64,000 nucleotides of DNA from Mactra quadrangularis (lineage: Eukaryota > Mollusca > Bivalvia > Venerida > Mactridae). Made by a program: the position numbers and the translations under genes. How positions within the stretch are numbered: the stretch's first letter is position 1; each line of letters opens with the position of its first letter. Below are positions 24,999-36,420 of the stretch, piece after piece. The notes beneath the pieces are model-generated. The model was not told where the DNA came from. It saw only the letters and a list, made by a program, of their open reading frames with translations, and did no database searches. The DNA lies in contig CM046299.1 in the NCBI GenBank assembly GCA_025267735.1, forward strand, positions 16,886,232 through 16,950,231. The letters are read 5' to 3'.

Positions 24999-25283
24999 CT
25001 TTATTTATTGGAGTTAACACCGTGTCAACACAATTTAGGTCATTTTACGGCGTCCAGCGCACCTAACCTAGCTTTCCTGGACCATTGTCTAAAACCAGTA
25101 CTCACCTACCCTTCCACAAGGCCGGAAACTTCTCCAAATTATCTAATCAATGGAGGAAAATCGACATTATTGTCAAACTTTCATGGAAGGGTATAACCAC
25201 CCTGGGGTGGGATTCGAACCCGCACCCCCTCAGGCACGAGATTCCAAATCCCGGCGCGCTACCAACTGCGCTATCGACCCGGG
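24999..25283 (-). mobile_element. SINE, family S1 (full length)
   Basis: On the minus strand the head is strikingly tRNA-like. Box A is TAGCGCAGTTGGTAGCGC (reverse complement of 25256-25273). Box B is GCGGGTTCGAATCCCAC (25207-25223), an exact match to the Pol III consensus. The body follows (GGAAGGGTAGGTGAGTACTG, AGCTAGGTTAGGTGCGCTGG, TGTGTTGACACGGTGTTAAC), then an A/T tail TCCAATAAATAAAG. It is about 285 bp. The intact boxes make it the youngest-looking SINE here. The 67-, 80- and 65-codon frames at 24993-25347 are artefacts of it. Confidence 0.85.
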
Positions 25284-28200
25284 TTTTAAGTTCAATCAAA
25301 TACATGGTTCTTCATGGTCTACTGTAATGTTAAACAATTTGAATTAAGCTGTCAGTTTCTCGTATAATAGTATACATGTATGATACTGTCAAAGCATATG
25401 ACATCAGTTTTGATTATTTTATTCTTTGGAAAAAATTTGCAATATGAAATGTTTTTATATTTTTATTTTTATATAATTCAAAATGTTTTGGAAGTAAAAA
25501 GCTTAACAAAATAATGTTGCACAAGGGAGTCTGTTTCTCAACAAAAAGAGATATTTTGTCATATTCTATCACAAATTGTACAATTTTTCTATTGAGGAAT
25601 CCGAGATTTTTTTGTATATTAATCCCTTTTGAATTTAAACCAGACATATGGAATGTTTAGTTTTTTCAGTTGTGTAATTCATTTTCTAGAAAACAACGAG
25701 CCTTTAGGGAGTTAAAAATTTTGGGATTGACATTTCTGATGATATTCAGATATGAGGCATCAAAATGATGGTGATTTATATATAATGGTTTAGAAATTGA
25801 TATTTCATGACATTTTGACAAATTTATTTGTTTGTTTCATCATTTAAAAAAACTTAAACTTTGACAACATCACATCATGTGCATTAATTGGTACAGGTGC
25901 TTCCGAGAGTGTCAGCAACACTTTGAAGTGCTACTTAATTTGTCCCCTTAACATTTTCTCTGAAGAAGTGCAATTCAACAGTTTGTACTTGTATTGTAAT
26001 CACCATCTTCAAATGTCATACTGTGCAAATCCCAGTCTTGCTTCTTATTAAGCATTTAGAAATAGTTCATACAAATCAAAGGTAATAACAATGTCATATT
26101 CTCTTGAAAATGGATCAGAATTTCCAGGTCTGCAGCATGAAGTGCTTGAAGGTTATCTCCTTTTGTTCTTTGAAAGACATGAACTTAAGCTGTCTTTAAC
26201 TTGTATTTCACCCCTGGTTGTATGATTGTCATTTCTAAAAGAATCTCAAACTTCTCTGTTGTTTAAAATCTTGAGTCTATATAAATCCTGTATGTGTTTG
26301 ATTTGAATATAAATGTGCTTTTCCTTCAAAAAATCTACGACTGTGTTTTCAATATAATCAAGTTATGCGCTGGGATTTCAAATCTAATTCAATTTTATAC
26401 ATATGTCTCTGACATACCAAGTATAAGGAACATTGTGGAATATCGTAAGCTGACATTTTTAGACATACCTCTATGCATATAACTTCTCTCTCCTGTCTAC
26501 AGAATAGTTAGCGCCTGCCTGCAAGTGAAATTGACTATTTCCTCAATAAAGTGGTCATTAGAAATTCAAGACAGGTATCAGACATGGTGTAAATTCTATC
26601 AATATAACAGACATTACATTGTATGCAATTGGCATAAGGGGTCAGAAATACCAATTTCAAGAAATATTCTAATCTCAGATGTATGTGGTGGGATAATAAT
26701 CATGTTTCTTAAGAGGTATAACTAGGTTATTCTAATCACCAGGACTAATATAATCATGCATTCTCTCTGATTGAGTTATTCACTGCCTTGTTCAGCATTA
26801 AATCTCATTATTGAAATTTGTCAATTAGTGATTTCTAGGGTCATTCTGAGTTCTGCTAGAAGTGTCTAAATCCTATCTTTGTTGTGATTTTATTATATGA
26901 TTGGACTTGAAATGTTATTGCTATTGCTGTTGTTGATGATGGCTTATAAATTTGTTTGTCATTTATGGTCTCATTTGCTCAATAGTTAAGCTATTATTAA
27001 ATTGTGTACCGGTATGTTGCTGGTATGCCAAAGCTTTAATCCATGATACATTGTTATGACTGTTGGAAAAATGAACATTGACATTGCTTAAGAATAAACC
27101 TTAGATATGAACTTGCTTTGGATTTTTTTTTAACAAATTAGCATCCACAAACAAAGTGAAAACTGTTTGGATTGCAAAGTATACAAACCCATAACCAGTG
27201 GGCTTATAACTTCTAAAGCACCTGTGAAATCAAGGCATGTAGTTTTGAAAGCAATAAATGAATATTCTTGAAAAAAAAAATGAAGAACCCATACGCAATG
27301 GTGCAACTATTTTGAATAGAATTAGTCACTATGTTCAAATGATTACAGCTGGCAGAACAAAATCTTGCTCTAGCTAGAAAATCATAACTGATTGACAAGG
27401 TAGTGCTTAAGCTAGTAGATGACAGTTGACTGTCAAGTGGTGGATGTCTTCCTGGTTAAATATTCCTTAGAATGTGCAAGTGCTTCAGAATACTGCAGAG
27501 ATATTGTATCAGTACAAATGCCATTATTATATGAGTGATAATTTTCTATTCTATGTATGAATTCACCTACTCTTGTACAAATTAATGTAGCAATTATGTC
27601 TAGGAAAATCATATCCATAGTTTCCTTTGTTGAAATAATTTATCAGACATGCAATTCTGATGCTGAAATTGAGTTTGTCAGTCCTCAAGATTGCATGATA
27701 ATTCTATTGTTTGTAGCATACTTATTATAATTGAGATGACATTGTAATGAATTAATCAACACTACATAATTTTATGTGTGGTCTAAGAAAATTATTTTGT
27801 AGTTAAGTATTTGCTATAAGAAATGTTGTGTTAAGATTTTATGTGATTTTGTTGATAAATAATGACATTGAATCCTTGCTTTCTTGACTTCTTGATTAAA
27901 TGCAGCTATGGCAAGAATTTTCGTGAAGTGTTAATTTAAATAATTATTAGTTTGTTTTGTTTCATAATGTTTTTGTTTTTTAATCTTCTTTTATTTCTGT
28001 TTTTTTTTATGTTGGTGTGCCTTTATAAAATAAAGTACAACTTCATAACAATTGAGCATCGGAGTTATTTGGTACTATTTTAAGTTGAGGCAATCAAATC
28101 AAATTGTTTCCTTTGTAATTGGATTCACCCATACACGCAATATATTTACAATTTAGCCCTTCCTTTCTGTGAACTTTTCTATTACACTAGACATTGAATA

Positions 28201-28347
28201 TCTGCACTTTAAGACAAATATACAATAATCTTTTGATATCATGTTTATTACTTTATTTTGTACCAAATGTTATCAGAGTAATATTGGATTGAGACATAGG
28301 GAGGTGTTAATCTATGAACTAAACCAGTCACCATATTGGATTTGAAT
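25284..28347. other. non-coding stretch with one exon candidate
   Basis: Apart from the candidate exon at 26503-26574 I see only unstructured A/T-rich sequence. Minus frames of 77 codons (25414-25647) and 61 codons (27213-27398, 27433-27618) show no recognisable features. Confidence 0.45.
26503..26574 (+). CDS. candidate internal exon, 72 nt
   Basis: The acceptor is among the best in the window: AACTTCTCTCTCCTGTCTAC then AG at 26501-26502. The donor is ACAG|GTATCA at 26575. The 72 nt are open in only one frame (incoming phase 2, outgoing phase 2), which reads IVSACLQVKLTISSIKW and then SLEIQD. An exon of 72 nt with matching phases could be skipped without a frameshift. GC at GCGCCTGCCTGC is higher than the surroundings. 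No partner exon is known; its phase does not fit the 12112-12163 candidate. The family is not recognised. Confidence 0.25.
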
Positions 28348-28436
28348 TTTACATGGGGTTTCCCTGTGTTTGGTAGCAGACTGTAGCAAATCCTTTATCA
28401 ATTTGCCTCAGACAATTACATTAGGTTGCTCATGCT
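28348..28436 (-). repeat. dispersed repeat R1, copy 1
   Basis: Read on the minus strand (GCATGAGCAACCTAATGTAA, GGATTTGCTACAGTCTGC, CCATGTAAAA), it matches 40571-40662 on the plus strand along its whole ~90 bp with scattered differences. No inverted ends or tRNA boxes are visible. It may be the body of a larger SINE or MITE. Confidence 0.6.
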
Positions 28437-29787
28437 CAAATAAAAGAATATTTACTATTGCGATTAAAGTATTGTGCTTTATATATGCTGTAACACACAA
28501 ATGATGCAGTTAGTGCAATTAAAGAATGATTCTTAAATATTAGGGAAATGTCCCTTGTATCAATTTTGTTTGTTGTATCTATATGCTCCATCTCGCTATT
28601 AGCGCTTTGATTATTGGAATTTTATGCACAGATGATGTTACAAGGAAAATTAACTTGTACTCTCTAATCATTAGTTTGTTGTTATTTACAAAGATGATTT
28701 TTATTCAAGTGTTCAATTGATAAAACATTGCCTGCATTGCATCATTAAGAACAGTAAAAGTTGCTTTTTTACATAACATCATCCGAAATGTCTTTTTTTC
28801 AGTTTTTGATTTGGTTTTCCTGATGAAAAACATTGTTTAAAATCTTCAAAGAGTAAAGGGATATTTTCTGATTGATAGGAATCTAGTTCTGTTAGAGACA
28901 GACTTCTGTTCATTTCTTCTTTGAATTAAATAATACCATGTTTGTTATATCTTCTGTGTGACCTCTAACTTAATAAAAATATTTATATTTTTGGAATTAA
29001 GGCTACAGACTGTAGATATGAGATATGGGATATATCCACCATCTTCAAATTCACTTACTGAATTGTCTGCTTGATTAAATGATATTTCAGAAATTCTTTG
29101 TTTCTATGGCATTCTCCTAATGAAATCAACAAAAATGCATTTTACTGATAGGCTTTGTGAGCAACTTTTGCATGCTGGTTTTTTATGGTAAAATTATTTC
29201 TCTTCAATGGCTTTGTCTCTGATTTGATGACCCAATTGCTTTCCTTAATGCGTTTAGAACTTGTTTGTAACATAATGGAGAAACCCCTATGTTAAAACTA
29301 ATAAAGCAATTTAAAAAAGCCTTGAATAACGTCTTATTTTGCCTAACTGAAATTGTTTCATAATTCCTGTTTTGAAGTGCCAAGGTTTCAAACCTATGTC
29401 AAATGATCTTACTTCAAAGATCATTGGTAAAATGAGGAATAGCTGCTCTTCCATCTCTTGCTTCTTCACTAACAGATATTGTTTTGTTCTCTTAAATGAA
29501 AATTGCTATAACAATATTCTATAATTGTCCCCATGGTAACACTATTAGTCGTTAATAATTATTTATGGTCACACAATAAATTGACTTGAAGATTAGAAGT
29601 ACAAATAACATTCTATAACTAGGAGTGGCATCAACAGAAGTTACTAGTTGTTACTACAGGCACTTAATCTTCCACTTTGCATTCAAATTTGTTGACTTAC
29701 TGGCAATTTTCACAAAAACTGTTTAAAGGTATGGAGGTTGAAGGCAAAATAAAATTGTTGATTAATTTTATTATTGTGAGATTTAAG
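28437..29787. other. non-coding stretch
   Basis: It holds only a small stem-loop at 29402-29425 (AATGATCTT pairing with AAGATCATT around a 6-nt loop). No repeat family or gene was detected. Confidence 0.5.
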
Positions 29788-29940
29788 CAGGGCTTACATT
29801 AAAGGTTGTCTGACCACCTATACTTAGGTTTGGGCAACTTGTTATACCAAGTGAACATTTTGGTCTTGGCAAAACATATTACTGGTTGTCCAACCTGCCA
29901 ACCTAGTTTTAAATTTCATGTTGAGCCCTGATGATTAATT
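29788..29940 (+). mobile_element. MITE family C, copy 1 (CAGGGCT ends)
   Basis: The left end CAGGGCTTACATTAAAGG and the reverse complement of the right end CAGGGCTCAACATGAAATTT are inverted repeats. The interior has GGTTTGGGCAACTTGTTATA and TGGTTGTCCAACCTGCC. The CAGGG terminus suggests a non-autonomous hAT element. No convincing 8-bp target duplication is visible. Copy 2 is at 53229-53339 in the opposite orientation. Confidence 0.65.
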
Positions 29941-30287
29941 AGGATATAATGTTGAACATGTGCTTTTAAGTTATGAATATTTTATGATGTTAAAAACATG
30001 TTGACATTTCTGAGGTGACTTGCTGTTTCAAATTCCAGAGTCTGATGCTTAATATTTTCCAAACTTGTTGATATGAGTGATAGTATAATTTAATATAAAT
30101 TTTCATTCACATTTCAGAAGGATCTCTTGGGACGTTAAATCATGTTTCATCACTGATAATCCTGTGAAAGTAATTAGTTTAGGATTATCTCCCTTTTCTG
30201 ACATTAAGCTGACATGATATAACACTTATCTTTGTTTCTCAAAAATGCACCATGTTTGGTATAAGGAAATTTTGGATGAAAAAGTTG

Positions 30288-30320
30288 ATAATTCTGCTGC
30301 CTTTTATTAAGCAGAATTAT
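30288..30320. repeat. perfect 11-bp stem-loop
   Basis: ATAATTCTGCT and AGCAGAATTAT pair perfectly around an 11-nt loop (GCCTTTTATTA). No second copy was seen. It could be a structured RNA, or chance. Confidence 0.4.
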
Positions 30321-31162
30321 GAAGTTTTATCTGATAGTGTTGTGAAGATTGTGAACATAGATTACTGTTTATAGGAATAAAATCTAAAATAATTAATGTT
30401 CTGGTTTTGGTATAAATCTTTATTTGATAATAATTTCCATGTATAAAAACTATATCTGTAACCACTGGTTTGTTACAGCATACCATTTATTTTCAGCCAT
30501 AATTATAACTGTGGTATAGTCAGCGTGGGGACAATTTAAAATTGAGCAATCTTAAAATTTTATGTGAATTCTCATGTTTTACATAAAATGTTGTTCATGT
30601 TTTTGCTTGTAAATCTGATATTTGCCATTTATTTATTGTTCATAGTGCTATAAACATGACATAAAGATGCAAATCATTGGCTGATTTCCTGCACAAATTG
30701 TTCACAAACACGTGATTCAAATAATATTACGAGATATTCTTCATAATGTTATGAGGATGGTTAAAAATGTTTTACTGTATTTTTGGGTGTATTAGACCCA
30801 TTCTCAACTATAGAGAGAGATATAACTGTCCCCTTGAGTTTATCAGCAATAGTTTTAGTGTTTTCTTATCACAGAACTTTTAAGGTTATAGGATGAAACA
30901 TTGAAATACCAAAATAGTTTTTTTTTCCTTTAATGTTATTGATGCACGTGGCTAAACTAGATCAAGAGTAAAAGTTTAATAGTCAATGAATATAAATGAT
31001 TCTGTAACTCTCTCGAGGTTTTCATTTGCTTATTGTTCATTGTGATCTATATCATTAAAAAGTTTCATTTCCACTTATTTCCATGTTTTACTCTTGTCAC
31101 TTGTATTGTAAGTGGTATTTCTCTCATTGTATCTTCTTAGAACTCAGTAAGCAGTTGAGATG

Positions 31163-31297
31163 TTGAAGACAACATATTTATGGGAGGCTTCACTGTTTCT
31201 GAAGCAATCTTTTCACTGGTGCTGTTCCTGATATGTTTGCTTACACTTTTGTTCTTTGAAGACAACTTGTTTATGGACAGCTTCACCACTATTTCTT
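31163..31297 (+). repeat. local duplication of ~40 bp flanking a 26-bp repeat
   Basis: TTGAAGACAACATATTTATG at 31163-31200 and TTGAAGACAACTTGTTTATG at 31256-31297 are direct copies, each continuing into a GCTTCAC motif and TTTCT. Between them lies the 26-bp dispersed repeat at 31221-31246, identical to 13065-13090. The three parts may be remnants of one tandem array or insertion. Confidence 0.55.
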
Positions 31298-31935
31298 AAG
31301 TACTCTAATGTTTTTTGTATTACTAACTTTGCGTCCTTCACAGTTGTTGTCATTTTGTTCCTATTCTGGCATTGAAAATTGCTGAAAATTAATATCCTGC
31401 CAGGAATGGGTTATTTGGTGAAGATAAAAGAACATAAAAGTTGTGTCTAAAATTGTAAACAGGTTTTTGTAAGAGTGTGTGAACTGTCTCACTGATAATG
31501 TTTGCAGGCTGTTGACATTTTTCACATGTAGGAGTGTCATTGACATCAGGTGGTCAGTATGTCTGTTGAAAATAACTGATGATGTTTTTTTGCTCGGCAA
31601 TGTTAGGTTTTGACTACTGACCTTATATTGCCTGCTTTTCAGGAACATGTCCTTAGGTTAAAAAAAATTTTCACTGTTGATGAGTTATAACAATTTACTG
31701 GAGGATAGTTGTGAAATTTTAATCATGACTTGTATTGCATTTGTATTAAAACGTCTGCTTTTTTGCCCTTTGATGTTTAGATTCAATTTCTTTGATGGTT
31801 CGTCTGGCATCAGTCATCTTGAGCTCCCATGTTTATCTTATGAGAGCAAGTTAAAGGTTACAAGTTGCAGGGGTGTAATTTTGTTTTCAAGTAGGAGGGA
31901 GATCACAAAAAGTAGAAGGGGTGTCTTAGGGCCCT

Positions 31936-31947
31936 CCCCAATTGGGG
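31936..31947. repeat. 12-bp perfect palindrome in a GC-richer patch
   Basis: CCCCAATTGGGG sits within a G/C-rich patch (31870-31965: GGGGTGTAATTTTG, AGGGCCCTCCCC). The composition differs from the flanks and suggests a decayed repeat fragment. The 101-codon frame at 31677-31982 passes through and shows no protein features. Confidence 0.35.
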
Positions 31948-32890
31948 TATGGAGACAACATTTTTTCTGTGGAAAAAAGTAGCCTGTGAAAATGTTCTAG
32001 TAAATTGTTATATGTCCGACTCTGGCTGATTTTTACAGCCGTGGAGATGTAACCATTTGTTTTAACCACTTTGTATTCCCAATATATTGTAAATGTGCTG
32101 GTTTATGTTTGCATCTATGAATGTTGAAAATGTAATTGTAAACCTTAGATGCTACAAGATTCGCCATGTAGTCTGTTATACTGTGTTTGTCTTTGCTTGT
32201 AATTGATTAATTCATTTACTTTGCATGGATTCTTTCAAGTCTGCTTAATAAAATTGTCTGCAACTGATGCATAATCTGCATGTTTATTTTATGATTGTGA
32301 AGAAGCCTTTTCTTTTTAATCATAGTCACCAACAGATAAAGCCTTAAAATGTTGAAAACTTAAGTTTAATCACTTTCTGATGGTGATAATTTCAATCGCT
32401 GCAATATATAAGGCCATAGAAAATTAATTGTTAAGACTTTTAAGAATTGGTGAAGACAAAGTTAGAAGATAGAGGGATAAGACCATTCAGTCAGTAAAAG
32501 TTTTCAGTATTGAAATATTTATTTCAGTATTTAGAGAATAAATTACTCTATGTAGTTTAAATCTTTCTGTTTCGATATTTTGAATGTACAAAACTTTAAA
32601 CCTTCCATTCTTGCATTCACAAGAGCAAGTTATTTGGCTTTTTTTTATTATTTACTCTTGCATGTTTCAATTTTCTGTTTTTAATTAGAGTGAAAAATTT
32701 TGCAAGGGCTTTTTTGCTGAAAAATGATGATGTGGGTTTTTTAGGAGTGAGACAAGGGTGAGACTCTGACAATTTACCTCCATCTAATGTTTTCTCCCTC
32801 ACACATTGATCAATTTTACTGCATATAAAGAAAAAAGAGACGAATGCTTGCATTTGAATCATAATCTATTATGAAGCATTTGTATAACAG

Positions 32891-32959
32891 GAGCTTAGTG
32901 CAAAATGATTGTAACTCTATTTAAAAAAGAGTGAGTTACAACCATTTTGCGCTAAGTTC
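32891..32959. mobile_element. palindromic hairpin element, family H3 (copy 2)
   Basis: The left arm GAGCTTAGTGCAAAATGATT and the right arm (reverse complement GAACTTAGCGCAAAATGGTT) pair over about 28 bases, extending through GTAACTC. The loop ATTTAAAAAAGAG differs from copy 1 at 22580, while the arm core CTTAGTGCAAAA is conserved. Confidence 0.7.
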
Positions 32960-33344
32960 GCGATAAGTTGGGATGAGGTTTTTTTTCTCCAATAAGTTCT
33001 TAACTTTATGTGTCTTAGAATTGTCTTTTATGTGATAAGAAAGAAGTAACTGTCACTGTATACTAAAAGATCTAACAGAGGGATCCTATCTTTACATGCC
33101 ATCAGTATATAAATGTAGATAGGAAGGTGTGAATCTTGTAATTGTTTACTTGTTGGTCTGTTACCATGCAGTTAGTACCTAGATTTCTAGACATTCTGAC
33201 TGTTACATTATGAATATTAAATGTCTTTGGTTGTATTTGGTTGTGTGCTGTAAAGTCTGCTTACATGAATTCAATATCTTGCAGAGAGTTTTGACTACTG
33301 ATGGTTTTTTTCCAATTTAAATTTCGGTTGGGTTTTTTAATGTC

Positions 33345-33566
33345 ATCGCAACAATATCACTGCGGTCAGTCAACCTACTCACCGTTCCTGGAAAAACTAA
33401 ATTTAGCTGTTAAACAGTAACAAGGCACATACTTCCCTCAGTGAATGACAACTGTCGCCACTTGTTTAAGAATCAGTGGTTGGGAGGAGAATGGCTGTAA
33501 ATATTGTTTCATGACCAAGCTACACAAAATGCTACCCTGGACTACTGATTTAAATTCTATTGATTA
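33345..33566 (-). mobile_element. SINE, family S2 (head eroded)
   Basis: The minus strand carries GTAGCTTGGTCATGAAACAA, GCCATTCTCCTCCCAACCAC, GTTTAACAGCTAAATTTAG and TTTCCAGGAACGGTGAGTAG, in the same order as the 58165 copy. The tRNA-like head is mostly lost; AATTTAAATCAGTAGTCCAG may be its remnant. The tail shared with 58165 extends to about 33345. Confidence 0.7.
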
Positions 33567-34230
33567 TCGTATATAAATACATACTTGTATCTCTCTTTCA
33601 ATTTTTCATTAAATGTATAGGAACTTGTTTGTTTTAGGATGCTGCAGCTATTTGATGTAAGAGACTTTTTAAAAAAAATTTGTCATGGCCGTTTTCCATT
33701 CTAACCAGTTGGCATATCTATTCAAATTTGGTTTTACCTCAGTTGGACATTTTTGGTTGACAGTACAGGAAATAAGCTAGTGTTGCCTTAAGTCATGTAC
33801 TTATTCAATTGTCTGCAGTTCTGTTATATAGAGAATATAGCAACTTCATTGTCATTTCAATGCTAAGTGGATTCCTATGTATGAGCATGTTTGAGAGGTC
33901 TGACTACAGTCAAGTCTGCTGATATGGTTTAAGATCAATTTTCTTGGAACTGATTTTGCTGTTTCTGTTGGCTTTAGAGCTGTTGTACATGTATTGTGAT
34001 GGGAAGGGTCGGGATAAAATACATTAAAAATATCTTTGAATTTATATTATGGAGTAGCTATAATAATATTAATACTTCACTCAACAGGCTACATATTTGG
34101 ATAAATTCCATCTTCATATTGACCTCTTGTAAATCTTGAATTTATTCCTTTAAGGTTTGAGCCATGTCCTTTTTTCACTTGCTAAATTCAGTAATATCAC
34201 AGTTTTTAAAGTACACTTTATAGTTTTTAC

Positions 34231-34275
34231 AACTGATTTAAGAATTAGTGGTAGGAGGGAGAATGGCTGTGTATG
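34231..34275 (-). mobile_element. SINE S2 core fragment
   Basis: Only the central domain is recognisable: on the minus strand GCCATTCTCCCTCCTACCAC followed by TAATTCTTAAATC. It matches the other three S2 copies closely, while the flanks do not. It is either a truncated copy or a core conserved beyond the rest. Confidence 0.55.
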
Positions 34276-35860
34276 CCCCTTCACTATGTTATTTAAACAA
34301 GGAAGTGGTTTAACAGATAAAGAACATCTTACATTGGCTGCAAGTATATACTAAGTATACCTTTTTCAATCTGCTTGGCCATGAATGCAATTTATATTTA
34401 TCTTGTAAAGTAAGATTGCATCAATTTAATGTACTCACACTATTTATGGGATACTTGACAATATAAGGAAATGTGTTGTAACCAATGATACTGATACTAT
34501 AAATGAATCTGTCTGGGTTGCGTCTGAATACCTTATCTACTTTCACTAGGATCATAGAAAAAATGGTAATTTAATATTGTCATTGTCTGCATTCATCTTC
34601 TTATCAGGATGGTTACAAGATCTAAGTTATTTAATATAAGTAACTTTTGTTAAAAACGAGGGTTAGCAAACATCAGTTACATCAAAAGTCATCAAGACTC
34701 AGAACTTAGTGAAGAGTCAAAAAGCAAAGAGGGAAATGTTACTATATTTTTAGATTTTTAATACTCAATTAAGGGACACCACTAAAAATTATATAACAAG
34801 AACCTAAAGGGCTTCGGTCTTTATCATCTTTGTATCTTATACCAAGGCATGATTTTCAGAAAGATGTCCATGGCAGCAAGAATTATATTGTGAGAAATTT
34901 CACACTTGGTGAAAAGTAGAAAGTTGAGAAAACTGAACAAAATTTTTTGAAAAGAAAACGTTAAGTTGTAACAAGAGTCACATTAAGAAAACTTGACAGT
35001 TGAGGCAACCTGCCGGTCTTGTCAGTCCTGGAGCTGTGCGGTGTGCGTAGCTTTCTACTGTATAACAGCCTCAAATCCAATACCAATCTCACCTCTCTCC
35101 CACCCCTAAGTACCTTATTTATTTATATTCATATATTTTAGATGACATGATATTTCTAATTAATTAATTTTGATGATGAGACTCAATTCCTGATATAAAG
35201 ACATCAACTTGTAGACAATTTCTCTTTTCAATTGAACCAGAATAATGTCGTCTGTTATTAGCATCTATAATATTAGAAAAAGACATATATTGTACGTAAA
35301 AAACAAATTAGCTCTCAGTAAAAGCACATTGACACTGTAGTAAATGTTCCAAGAATGATGAAAAGGCATGAAAAGGTTGTAAATGTCTCATGGAAAGATG
35401 ACATTATAATTGAAAAGTCATTTACTACTACTTTGTTAGAGTCTCATTGTCATTGAAAGGTACTCTAAGATGAGAGTCTTTTAGTTCTTCGAATGTTTCC
35501 ATGACAGTTTTCTCTATCTTAGATATTTTGTGGTATCCACTTCAGAGACTAGTGTTCATTTTTGTTAGTCTATGTATGTAACCAATTTTGAGAGGTACTT
35601 CACATTAAGGAGACAAAAAATGACAAGTGTGCTTTTTTCCCCTCTTCTCTGTACTTTGCTACATAATGTGTCTAAGTGCTGTACTACTTGCTAGTATATT
35701 GGTATATTTATCATTTAGTATGAAATATATGTTTTCCTATATGCTGCAAGTACAGCTCTTAAAGTATGTTAACTTATTATTATGGTATTAGACATAGAGT
35801 ACAAGACGTATTTTCAGCACTTTGATTTATCTTGTATGTAAAAAACAGGCTTTTGTTTTA
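34276..35860. other. non-coding stretch
   Basis: No repeat ends, RNA or gene were recognised. A GC-richer patch at 35008-35060 (CCTGCCGGTCTTGTCAGTCC, GCTGTGCGGTGTGCGTAGC) stands out from the background but has no open frame or repeat partner. Confidence 0.45.
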
Positions 35861-36270
35861 TGACACTTTCTCAATGATTGTGTTGCTTTTGCATGCAAAC
35901 CTAATATAAATATACTCTCCTGACTTGTTCCTGTTTTTTTCTTACTCTACAAAGATTTGATCATTTTATTCTCTCTACTATTGTTATATAAAAAGCATGG
36001 TTTTGTTAAGTGTGTATTTTAATCAACTGCTTGTTGTACATTTATGAGCTTGACAGATTGATTCTCTTATTTATTAATTAAGGTTTCTAAGATTATACTT
36101 TCATTACTACACTTTCTCTCAATGGTGTTGTTTCTTTTTACATGCAATCTTAATATAAAGATATTCATCATGTTGTTTGTTTAATTTCTCTGTCTGTTGT
36201 TTTTGTCTTATCGAGTATAAGATGAAATCATTTTATTCTTTTATTCCTCTGCTATCGTTATTATATTTAT
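35861..36270 (+). repeat. decayed direct duplication, period about 247 bp
   Basis: 35861-35992 and 36108-36270 share, in order, CACTTTCTC..AATG.TTGTGTTG, GCATGCAA.CCTAATATAAA, TTTTTGTCTTA-like, GAT..GATCATTTTATTC and CT.CTATTGTTATAT-type segments. A weaker third match starts near 36350 (CATTTTCTATTAATTTGA, then TTTTAATATATC). The spacing of about 247 bp suggests an old tandem array. Confidence 0.5.
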
Positions 36271-36420
36271 TAACACAATTACAGGAAATACTACATAAAA
36301 GTAACAGCAGGCAGTAATTGGTTTTTTCTTCCATTTGCTACGAAAGTCATTTTCTATTAATTTGATTTGAATTGCTTCTTACAAAACAATTTTAATATAT
36401 CTTCTTAAATTTGAAAACCT

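Noticed and set aside
25085..25347. 80- and 65-codon frames with higher GC.
   Set aside because: They lie over the minus-strand S1 SINE; the GC rise is due to its tRNA-like head.
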